Positions 55,301 through 64,000 of a stretch of 64,000 bases of DNA are shown here, piece after piece; position 1 is the first letter of the stretch; each line of letters begins with the position of its first letter. Source of the stretch: Eriocheir sinensis (taxonomy: Eukaryota; Arthropoda; Malacostraca; Decapoda; Varunidae). Below the pieces are notes generated by a model. That model made no database searches. It was not told the origin of the DNA and saw nothing but the letters and a program-made list of their open reading frames with translations. The stretch covers positions 26,931,387-26,995,386 of the forward strand of contig NC_066515.1 of the NCBI RefSeq assembly GCF_024679095.1, written 5' to 3'. Made by a program: the position numbers and the translations under genes.

Positions 55301-55797
55301 GCGACTTAACGGGAAGGAAACGAGACGAGGAATCCATTTCTGGCCTCGGCATAACGATACACTAAATATTAAGGGAGATATCGGCACGGAAAACTAGCGT
55401 GAAATTATCAAAAAAACATGAAAATCAATTATATTTATGTTATTTGAAGCTATTTTCATGCAAACGGCGACTCTTCATGGGTAAAATAAGACGAGTAATC
55501 CATTTCTGGCCTCGGCATAACGCTACACTCAATATTAAGGGAGATATCGGCACGGAAAACTAGCGTGAAATTATAAAAAAAACATGAAAATCAATTATAT
55601 TTATGTTATTTGAAGCTATTTTCATGCAAACGGCGACTCTTCTTGGGTAAAATAAGACGAGGAATCCATTTCTGGCCTCGGCATAACGCTACACTCAATA
55701 TTAAGGGAGATATCGGCCCGGAAATCTCGTGTGAAATTCCCCCCACCCAAAAATATGAAAATCAGGTATATGTTATTTTCATGCAAACGGTGACTTT
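55300..55797 (+). repeat. ~166-bp tandem repeat flanking the second array
   Basis: ATTTCTGGCCTCGGCATAAC at about 55,336, 55,502 and 55,668, spacing 166 bp, same unit as 25,240-25,860. The last, incomplete unit ends GCAAACGGTGACTTTTTTTT and passes directly into TTGTATTTTG repeats. Confidence 0.93.
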
Positions 55798-57383
55798 TTT
55801 TTGTATTTTGTTGTATTTCATAGTATTTTGTTGTATTTCATTGTATTTTGTTGTATTTCATTGTATTTCATTGTATTTTGTTGTAATTCATTGTATTTCA
55901 TTGTAATTCATTGTATTTTGTTGTATTTCATTGTGTTTTGTTGTATTTCATTCTATTTTGTTGTATTTTGTTGTATTTCATTGTATTTTGTTGTATTTCA
56001 TTGTATTTCATTGTATTTTGTTGTATTTCATTGTATTATGTTGCATTTCATTGTATTTCATTTCATTTTGTTGTATTTTGCTGTATTTTATTGTATTTTG
56101 TTGTATTTCATTGTATTTTGTTGTATTTCATTGTATTTCATTGTATTTTGTTGTATTTTGTTGTATTTCATTGTATTTCGTTGTATTTTGTTGTATTTTG
56201 TTGTATTTCATTGTATTTTCTTGTTTTTCATTGTATTTCATTGTATTTTGTTGTATTTCATTGCATTTTGTTGTATTTCATTGTATTTTGTTGTATTTCA
56301 TTGCATTTTGTTGTATTTCATTGTATTTCATTGTATTTTGTTGTATTTTGTTGTATTTCATTGTATTGTGTTGTATTTTGTTGTATTGCATTGTATTTTT
56401 TTGTATTTCATTGTATTTCATTGTATTTTGTTGTATTTCATTTTATTTTGTTGTATTTCATTGTATTTTCTTGTATTTTCATTGTATTTTGTTGTATTTC
56501 ATTGTATTTTGTTGTATTTTTTTCATTTCATTGTATTTTGTTGTATTTCATTGTATTTCATTGTATTTTATTTTATTTCATTGTATTTTGTTGTATTTCA
56601 TTGTATTTTGTTGTATTTCGTTGTATTTCGTTGTAATTCATTGTATTTTGTTGTATTTCATTGTAGTTTGGTGGATTTCATTGTATTTTGTTGTATTTCA
56701 TTGTAATTCATTGTTTTTTGTTGTATTCCATTGTACTTCTTTGTATTTTTTTTGTATTTAATTGTTATTTAATTGTATTTTTTTGTATTTCATTGCATTT
56801 TTTTTTATTGTATTGTATTTGGTTGTATTTGGTTGTATTTCATTGTATTTTGTTGTATTTCATTGTATTTTGTTGTATTTCATTGTATTTCGTTGTATTT
56901 CATTGTATTTCATTATATTTCATTGTATTTCATTGTATTTTGTTGTATTTTATTATACTTTGTTTTATTTCATTGTATTTCATTGTATTTTCTTGTATTT
57001 TGTTGTATTTCATTGTATTTTGTTGTATTTCAATGTATTTCATTGTATTTTGTTGTATTTCATTGTATTTCGTTTTATATCATTGTATTTCTTTGTATTT
57101 TCTTGTATTTCATTGTATTTCATTGTATTTTGTTGTATTTCATTGTATTTTGTTGTATTTTGTTGTATTCTGTTGTATTCTATTGTATTCTGTTGTATTT
57201 TATGGTATTCTGTTGTATTTTGTCTTTTTCTGTTGTATTTTAATGTATTCTGTTGTATTTTAATGTATTATGTTGTCCTCTGTTGTATTTTACTGTATTC
57301 AGTTGTATTCTGTTGTATTTTAATGTTTTCTGTTGTATTCTGTTGTATTTTAATGTATTCTGTTGTATTCTGTTTTATTTTAA
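55798..57383. repeat. 10-bp satellite, opposite orientation, TTGTATTTCA/TTGTATTTTG type
   Basis: About 158 monomers, mainly TTGTATTTCA and TTGTATTTTG, changing after about 57,165 to TTGTATTCTG and TTTTAATGTATTCTG types. It is the reverse-complement relative of the 25.9-38.3-kb array. Plus-strand frames rich in Cys, Ile, Phe, Leu, Tyr and Val are artefacts. Confidence 0.97.
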
Positions 57384-57592
57384 TGTATTATGTTATTAAC
57401 CTACATTAGCCTATTAACACCATCAAACTATCTATCGTAGCCTATTAACACAATGAACCCTTCTATCGTAGTCTGTTCAGACCATGTAAATTTCTATATT
57501 AGCCTATTGACAACATCAACCTTTCTACATTTGCCTATTAACAACATGAGCCTTTCTAGCATAGCATATTAACACCATCAACCTTTCAATCA
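57384..57592. repeat. 31-bp-repeat spacer 1
   Basis: Tandem units of the form TAGCCTATTAACACCATCAA plus CCTTTCTAC, about 31 bp each. The spacer begins with GTTATTAACCTACATTAGCC and ends with AACCTTTCAATCATTG, as do the other spacers. Confidence 0.93.
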
Positions 57593-58216
57593 TTGTATTC
57601 TGTTGTATTTTGTTGTATTTATTAGTATTTCATTGGCTTTCACTGTATTCTGTCGCATTCTATTGTATTCTGCTGTATTTCATTCTATTCTGTTATATTT
57701 CATTGTATTCTATTGTATTTTATTGTATTCTGTTGTATTTTATTGTATTCTCCTGTATTTCACTGCATACTGTTGTATTTTATTGTTTTACGTTGTATTT
57801 CATTGTATTCTGTTGTATTTCATTGTATTCTGTTGTATTCTGTTGTATTTTATGGTATTCTGTTGTATTTTAATGTATTCTGTTGCATTCTGTTGTATTT
57901 TAATTTATTCTGTTGTCTTCTATTGTATTCTGTTGTATTTTCATGTATTATGTTGTCTTCTGTATCATTCTGTTGTATTTTATTGTATTCTGTTGTATTC
58001 TGTTGTATTTTAATTTATTCTATTGTATTCTGTTGTATTCTGTTATATTTTAATGTATTATGTTGTCTTCTGTTGTATTTTATTATAATCTGTTGTATTC
58101 TGTTGTATTTTAATGTATTCTGTTGAATTATGTTGTATTTTAGTGTATTATGTTATATATTAATGTAATCTGTTGTATTTTAATGTATTCTGTTGTATTC
58201 TGTTGTATTCTCTTGT
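57593..58216. repeat. 10-bp satellite block within the higher-order repeat
   Basis: Starts TATTCTGTTGTATTTTGTTG, TATTTATTAGTATTTCATTG, the same opening as the blocks after every other spacer. It continues with TTGTATTCTG and TTTTAATGTATTCTG monomers. Confidence 0.93.
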
Positions 58217-58560
58217 AGGTAAGCGGTGGCCTAGGTGGACCCACATTCACCGCGTGATGGACGACGCTGGTTCGAATCCCCACGCTACCACTCGATTTTT
58301 CAGTCACCGCCGAGTGGCTTAAACTACCCACATGTCCTGAAGCCCACCCATCAACCCGGACTCTAGAGGAAGCCGTCCAAGCGAATCATGAACGAGTTCC
58401 GGGGCAGCATGAGCCAATGCAAGATGGCGCCACTATAAACACTCGCCTGCGCCAGAACGGCTGGGCCGACCATCAGCCCCACCTGAAAACGCCTTGGGCC
58501 GACCATCAGGCCCCAGGGAAGATGCCTACCGGCGCAAGGCAACAAAAAAAAAAAAAAAAA
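58217..58560 (+). mobile_element. tRNA-derived SINE, near full length, inserted in the satellite
   Basis: The head has A-box TGGCCTAGGTGG (58,227-58,238) and B-box GGTTCGAATCC (58,269-58,279), then a body with CAGTCACCGCCGAGTGGC, CAACCCGGACTCTAGAGG, GCAAGATGGCGCCACTATAA, GGGCCGACCATCAGGCCC and GATGCCTACCGGCGCAAGG, ending in about 18 A. ATTCTCTTGTA before and ATTCTGTTGTA after could be the target duplication, though the host sequence is itself repetitive. It is mobilised by a LINE in trans. It shows the intact target site of the 16.2-kb piggyBac MITE. Confidence 0.92.
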
Positions 58561-59162
58561 ATTCTGTTGTATTTTGTTATATTTTAATGTATTATGTTGT
58601 CTTCTGTTGTTTTCTGTTGTATTTTATTGTATTCTCTTGTATTCTGTTGTATTTTAATGTATTCTGTTGTTTTCTGTTGTATTATAGTGTATTCTGTTGT
58701 ATTCTGTTGTATTTTACTATATTCTGTAGTATTCTATTATATTTTAATGTATTCTCTTGTTGTATTTTGTTGTATTCTGTTGTATTTTAATGTATTCTGT
58801 TGTATTCTGTTTTATTTTATTGTATTCTCTTGTATTTTAATGTATTCTGTTGTTGTACTGTTGTATTCTCTTATATTTTATTTTATTCTGTTGTATTTTA
58901 ATGTATTCTGTTGTATTCTGTTGCATTTTAATTTATTCTGTTGCATTCTGTTGTATTTTAATGTATTCTGTTGTATTCTGTTGCATCTGTTTGTATTCGG
59001 TTGTATTTTAATGTATTCTGATTTATTCTGTTGTATTCTGGTGCATTCTGTTGTATTTTATTATATTCTGTTGTATTTTAATGTATTCTGTTGTATTCTG
59101 TTATATTTTAATGTATTCTATATTATTTTATTGTATTCTGTTGTATTTTAATGTATTATGTT
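58561..59162. repeat. 10-bp satellite block within the higher-order repeat
   Basis: Continuation of the block interrupted by the SINE: TTGTATTTTAATGTATTCTG and related monomers, ending TTTTAATGTATTATGTTATTAC before the next spacer. Confidence 0.93.
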
Positions 59163-59392
59163 ATTACCTTACAGTAGCCTATTAACAACATCAACCTTTC
59201 TATCGTAGCCTATTAAAACCATCAAACTATCTATCGTAGCCAATTAACACAATGAACCTTTCTATCGTAGCCTATTAACACCATGAAACTTTCTACATTA
59301 GCCTATTAACAACATCAACCTTTCTACATTAGCATATTAACAACATGAGCCTTTCAAGCATAGCCTATTAACACCATTAACCTTTCAATCAT
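59163..59392. repeat. 31-bp-repeat spacer 2
   Basis: About 7.5 units with CATTAGCCTATTAACAACAT and TCGTAGCCTATTAA variants, same order as spacers 3 to 5. Confidence 0.94.
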
Positions 59393-60423
59393 TGTATTCT
59401 GTTGTATTTTGTTGTATATATTAGTATTTCATTATATTTTGTTGGATTTCGTTGTATTCTGTTGCATTTTATTATATTCTCTTGTATTGCATTCTATTCT
59501 GTTATATTTCATTGTATTCTATTATATTTTATTGTATTCTGTTGTATTTTATTGTATTCTCCTGTATTTCACTGCATTCTGTTGTATTTTATTGTTTTAC
59601 GTTGTATTTCATTGTATTCTGCTGTATTTCATTGTATTCTGTTGTATTCTTTTGTATTTTAGGGTATTCTTTTGTATTTTAATGTATTCTTTTGTATTCT
59701 GTTGGATTTTATTGTATTCTTTTGTATTCTGTTGTATTATGTTGCATTTTAATATATTATGTTGTCTTCTGTTGTATTCTCTTGTATTTTATTGTATTAT
59801 GTTGTATTCTGTTGTATTTTAATATATTCTGTTGTATTCTGCTGTATTCTCTTGTATTTTATTGTATTCTCTTGTATTATGTTGTATTTTAATGGATTCT
59901 GATGTATTCTGTTGTTTTCTCTAGTATTTTATTGTATTCTCTTGTATTCTGTTGTATTTTAATGTATTCTGTTGTTTTCTGATGTATTTTAATGTATTCT
60001 GTTGTATTTTATTGTATTTTACTGTATTCTGTTGTATTCTATTGTATTTTAATATATTCTGTTGTATTTTAATGTATTCTGTTGTATTTTAATGTATTCT
60101 GTTGCATTCTGTTTTATTTTATTGTATTCTGTTGTATTCTGTTGTATTTTAATGTATTTTCTTGTTGTATTCTGTTGTATTCTGCTGTATTTTATTGTAT
60201 TCGGTTGTATTTTAATGTATTCTCTTGTATTCTGTTGTATTTTAATGTATTCTGTTGTATTTTAATTTATTCTGTTGTATTCTGTTGTGTTCGGTTTTAT
60301 TCGGTTGTATTTTAATGTATTCTCATGTATTCTTTTGTATTCTGTTGTATTCTGTTGTATTTTAATGTATTCTGTTGTATTCTGTTGTATTTTAATGTAT
60401 TCTCTTGTATTTTAATGTATTAT
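59393..60423. repeat. 10-bp satellite block, higher-order unit
   Basis: Opens with the shared TATTCTGTTGTATTTTGTTG start and includes the landmark TTATTGTTTTACGTTGTATT that recurs at the same distance in the next units. Confidence 0.94.
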
Positions 60424-60655
60424 GTTATTACACTACATTAGCCTATTAACAACATCGATCTTTCTATCGTAGCCTATTAAAACGATCAAACTATCTATCG
60501 TAGCCTATTAACACTATGAACCTTTCTACATTAGCCTATTAACACCACGAAACTTTCTACATTAGCCTATTAACAACATCAACCTTTCTATATTAGCATA
60601 TTAACAACATGAGGCTTTCTAGCATAGCCTATTAACACCATCAACCTTTCAATCA
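60424..60655. repeat. 31-bp-repeat spacer 3
   Basis: Same unit and order as spacer 2, with CTACATTAGCCTATTAACAA at the start. Confidence 0.94.
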
Positions 60656-61633
60656 TTGTATTCTGTTGTATTTTGTTGTATTTATTAGTATTTCATTGTA
60701 TTTTGTTGTATTGCATTGTATTCTGTTGCATTTTATTCTATTCTGTTGTATTGCATTCTATTCTGTTATATTTCATTGTATTCTTTTTTATTTTATTGTA
60801 TTCTGTTGTATTTTATTGTATTCTCCTGTATTTCACTGCATTCTGTTGTATTTTATTGTTTTACGTTGTATTTCATTGTATTCTGCTGTATTTCATTGTA
60901 TTCTGTTGTATTCTGCTGTATTTTATGGTATTCTGTTGTATTTTAATGTGTTCTGTTGTATTCTGTTGTATTTTAATGTATTCTCTTGTATTATGTTGAA
61001 TTCCATTGTATTTTAATGTATTATGTTGTCTTCTGTTGTATTCTGTTGTATTTTATTGTAGTCTGTTGTATTCTGTTCTATTTTAATATATTCTGTTCAA
61101 TTATGTTGTATTTTAGTGTATTCTGTTGTATTTTAATGTAATCTCTTGTATTCTGTTGTATTTTAATGTATTCTGTTGTATTCTCTTGTATTTTATTGTA
61201 TTCTCTTTTATTATGTTGTATTTTTATGGATTCTGATGTATTCTGTTGTTTTCTCTTGTATTTTATTGTATTCTCTTGTATTATGTTGTATTTTATTGTA
61301 TTCTCTTGTATTCTGTTGTATTTTAATGTATTCTGTTGTTTTCTGATGTATTTTAATGTATTTTGTTGTATTCTATTTGTTCTGCTGTATTTTATTGTAT
61401 TCGGTTGTATTTTAATGTATTCTCTTGTATTCTGTTGTATTTTAATGTATTCTGTTGTATTTTAATTTATTCTGTTGTATTCTGTTGTGTTCGGTTTTAT
61501 TCGGTTGTATTTTAATGTATTCTCATGTATTCTTTTGTATTCTGTTGAATTTTATTGTATTCTGTTGTATTTTAATGTATTCTGTTGTATTCTGTTGTAT
61601 TTTAATGTATTCTCTTGTATTTTAATGTATTAT
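60656..61633. repeat. 10-bp satellite block, higher-order unit
   Basis: Shares its first ~300 bp closely with the blocks at 59,393 and 61,866 (GCATTCTATTCTGTTATATT, CTCCTGTATTTCACTGCATT, TTTTACGTTGTATTTC). Confidence 0.94.
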
Positions 61634-61865
61634 GTTATTACACTACATTAGCCTATTAACAACATCGATCTTTCTATCGTAGCCTATTAAAACCATCAAA
61701 CTATCTATCGTAGCCTATTAACACAATGAACCTTTCTACATTAGCCTATTAACACCATGAAACTTTCTACATTAGCCTATTAACAACATCAACCTTTCTA
61801 CATTAGCATATTAACAACATGAGCCTTTCTAGCATAGCCTATTAACACCATCAACCTTTCAATCA
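61634..61865. repeat. 31-bp-repeat spacer 4
   Basis: Nearly identical to spacer 3 (CTACATTAGCCTATTAACAA, CATCGATCTTTCTATCGTAG). Confidence 0.94.
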
Positions 61866-62474
61866 TTGTATTCTGTTGTATTTATTTGTATTTATTAGTA
61901 TTTCATTGTATTTTGTTGGATTTCATTGTATTCTGTTGCATTTTATTCTATTCTGTTGTATTGCATTCTATTCTGTTATATTTCATTGTATTCTTTTTTT
62001 TTATTGTATTCTGTTGTATTTTATTGTATTATCCTGTATTTCACTGCATTCTGTTGTATTTTATTGTTTTACGTTGTATTTCATTGTATTCTGCTGTATT
62101 TCATTGTATTCTGTTGTATTTGCTGTATTTTATGGTATTCTGTTGTATTTTAATGTGTTCTGTTTTATTCTGTTGTATTTTAATGTATTCTCTTGTCTTC
62201 TGTTGTATTCTGTTGTATTTTAATGTATTATGTTGTCTTCTGTTGTCTTCTGTTGTATTTTATTGTAGTCCGTTGTATTCTGTTCTATTTTAATATATTC
62301 TGTTCAATTATGTTGTATTTTAGTGTATTCTGTTGTATTTTAATGTAATCTCTTGTATTCTGTTGTATTTTAATGTATTCTGTTGTATTCTCTTGTATTT
62401 TATTGTATTCTCTTGTATTATGTTGTATTTTAATGTATTCTGTTGTATTCTCTAGTATTTTAATGAATTATGTT
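61866..62474. repeat. 10-bp satellite block, higher-order unit (shortened)
   Basis: Same opening as the preceding blocks, but only about 610 bp long, so the later part of the unit is missing. Confidence 0.94.
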
Positions 62475-62704
62475 ATTACTTTACATTAGCCTATTAACAA
62501 CATCGATCTTTCTATCGTAGCCTATTAAAACCATCAAACTATCTATCGTAGCCTATTAACACAATGAACCTTTCTACATTAGCCTATTAACACCATGAAA
62601 CTTTCTACATTAGCCTATTAACAACATCAACCTTTCTACATTAGCATAATAACAACATGAGCCTTTCTAGCATAGCCTATTAACACCATCAACCTTTCAA
62701 TCAT
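62475..62704. repeat. 31-bp-repeat spacer 5
   Basis: Nearly identical to spacer 4 (TTTACATTAGCCTATTAACA, CATCGATCTTTC). Confidence 0.94.
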
Positions 62705-63223
62705 TGTATTCTGTTGTATTTTGTTGTATTTACTGATATTTCATGGTATTTTGTTGGATTTCATTGTATTCTGCTGCATTTTATTCTATTCTGTTGTATT
62801 GCATTCTATTCTGTTATATTTCATTGTATTCTTTTTTTTATTTTATTGTATTCTGTTGTATTTTATTGTATTCTCCTGTATTTCACTGCATTCTGTTGTA
62901 TTTTATTGTTTTACGTTATATTTCATTGAATTATGTTGTATTTCATTGTATTCTCTTGTATTTTATTGTATTCTGTTGTATTTTATGGTATTCTGTCGTA
63001 TTTTATTGTATTCTCTTGTATTTCATTGTATTCTGTTGTATTTCTTTCTATTCTGTTGTATTTTATTGTATTCTAGAGTATTTCATTGTATTTTGTTGGA
63101 TTTCATTGTATGCTGTTGTATTCCATTGTATTTTCTTCTATATTATTATATTCCGTTATATTTCATTGTATTCTCTTGTATTTTATTGCATTCTGTTGTA
63201 TTTCATTGTATTCTGTTCTATTT
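62705..63223. repeat. 10-bp satellite block, higher-order unit (shortened)
   Basis: Same opening, then TTATGGTATTCTGTCGTATT and more diverged monomers. About 520 bp. Confidence 0.94.
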
Positions 63224-63628
63224 CGTAGCCTATTAACACCATAAACTTTTCTACATTAGCCTATTAACACCATCAACCTTTCTATCGTACCCTTTTAACA
63301 CCATGAACTTTTCTACATTACCTTATTAACACCAACAACCATTCTAGTGTAACCTATTAACACCATCAAACTATCTATCGTAGCCTATTAACACAAGCAA
63401 CATTTCTATCGTAGCCTATTAACACCATCAACCTTCCTACATTAGCCTATTAACAACACCAACCTTTCTACATTAGCCTATTAACACCATCAACCTTTCT
63501 ACATTAGCCTATTAACAACACCAACCTTTCTACATTAGCCTATTAACACCATCAGCCTTTCTACATTAGCCTATTAACACCATCAGCCTTTCTAGCATAG
63601 CCTATTAACACCATCAACCTTTCAATCA
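63224..63628. repeat. 31-bp-repeat spacer 6, expanded
   Basis: About 13 units. ATTAGCCTAT occurs at 63,441, 63,472, 63,503 and 63,534, exactly 31 bp apart. It is nearly twice as long as the other spacers. Confidence 0.95.
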
Positions 63629-63926
63629 TTGTATTCTGTTGTATTTTATTGTATTTTGTTGGATTTCATTCTATTCTGTTAGATTTCATTGTATTCTATT
63701 GTATTCTCTTGTATTTTATTGTATTCTCCTCTATTTCACTGTATTCTGTTGTATTTTATTGTTTTACGTTCTATTTCATTGTATTCTGCTCTATTTCATT
63801 GTATTCTGTTGTATTTTATTGTATTCCGTTGTATTTTAGGGTATTCTGTTTTATTTTATTGTATTTTATTGTATTTCATTGTATTCTGCTGTATTTCTTT
63901 GTATTCTGTACTATTTTATTGTATTG
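63629..63926. repeat. Last 10-bp satellite block
   Basis: About 300 bp of TTGTATTCTG, TTTTATTGTATTCTG and TTTCATTGTATTCTG monomers, ending at GTATTGCTTGCCAGC. Confidence 0.93.
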
Positions 63927-64000
63927 CTTGCCAGCTTCCCACTACGTCATACGGGACAGCCAATCAGCGTCGCCGCCGAGAACAGTAGCACCATGGGAAG
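63927..64000. other. Unique sequence at the window edge
   Basis: Satellite stops abruptly. GCCAATCAGCGTCG contains a CCAAT box, and GTAGCACCATGGGAAG contains an ATG in a favourable context (63,992). This may be the start of a plus-strand transcription unit continuing past the window, but 74 bases cannot decide it. Confidence 0.25.

Noticed and set aside
58217..58292. Functional tRNA gene
   Set aside because: A- and B-boxes are present but no cloverleaf closes, and the sequence continues into a SINE body with poly(A).
63224..63628. CRISPR-like array of 31-bp repeats
   Set aside because: The units are contiguous, with no spacers between them.
55801..63988. Plus-strand frames of 100-300 residues with the same composition
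   Set aside because: Same cause, the satellite in reverse orientation.

Overview
This window looks like animal nuclear DNA from a decapod crustacean, probably a crab. The grounds are long (GA)n and (CA)n microsatellites, tRNA-derived SINEs with poly(A) tails, CR1/L2-type LINEs, hAT, piggyBac and TA-target DNA transposons, Ty3/gypsy debris, eukaryotic splice signals and many young satellites. The taxon is an inference from repeat style. No bacterial-type operon, rRNA or functional tRNA gene was seen. Almost every long open frame is a by-product of tandem repetition. The one exon I can name with confidence is at 53,234-53,364 on the minus strand. It encodes part of a RhoGAP domain resembling RalBP1/RLIP76, with a matching splice acceptor and donor.

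Layout: 0-8 kb has dispersed ~104-bp repeats (called R104), a decayed hAT transposase (4.1-5.5 kb), a perfect-ended 257-bp hairpin MITE (6,746-7,002) and foldback-like arms. 8-13 kb has a CR1-type LINE with one internal stop, a purine-strand low-complexity block and a CAC/CCG triplet minisatellite. 13-20 kb has MITEs, degenerate ~150-bp tandem repeats, and a SINE carrying a piggyBac MITE whose empty site is visible at 58.3 kb. 20-26 kb has LINE fragments and a segment duplicated at 53.7-55.8 kb; the first copy contains a 1,204-bp TA-target transposon, and the second copy is its empty site. 25.86-38.32 kb is one 12.5-kb array of a 10-bp satellite. 38.3-43.5 kb has a 40-bp repeat, a 124-bp satellite, a SINE-derived 180-bp unit, Ty3/gypsy RNase H-integrase remains, a 3' LTR, then a second LTR followed by gag. 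44-51 kb has a triplicated exon-like cassette, a tRNA-Val-like SINE whose body became a 180-bp tandem repeat, a diverged 10-bp array, more 124-bp satellite and a second copy of the SINE unit plus Ty3 block. 51-55.8 kb has LINE and foldback remains, the RalBP1-like exon and the second segmental copy. 55.8-63.9 kb is the 10-bp satellite in the opposite orientation, broken by 31-bp-repeat spacers into a higher-order repeat and interrupted by a SINE.

Reading across the window: besides the RalBP1-like exon, the minus strand carries at least nine short exon-like segments bounded by AG acceptors and GT donors, several ending in a shared TG|GTGAGTGT or TG|GTAAG context. They form an acidic family (2.6, 6.2, 11.3, perhaps 19.6 kb), a proline-rich triplet (44.1-44.9 kb) and a pair at 41.6/42.1 kb. 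One hypothesis is a single minus-strand gene with huge repeat-filled introns and duplicated optional exons. That is inference and needs transcript data.
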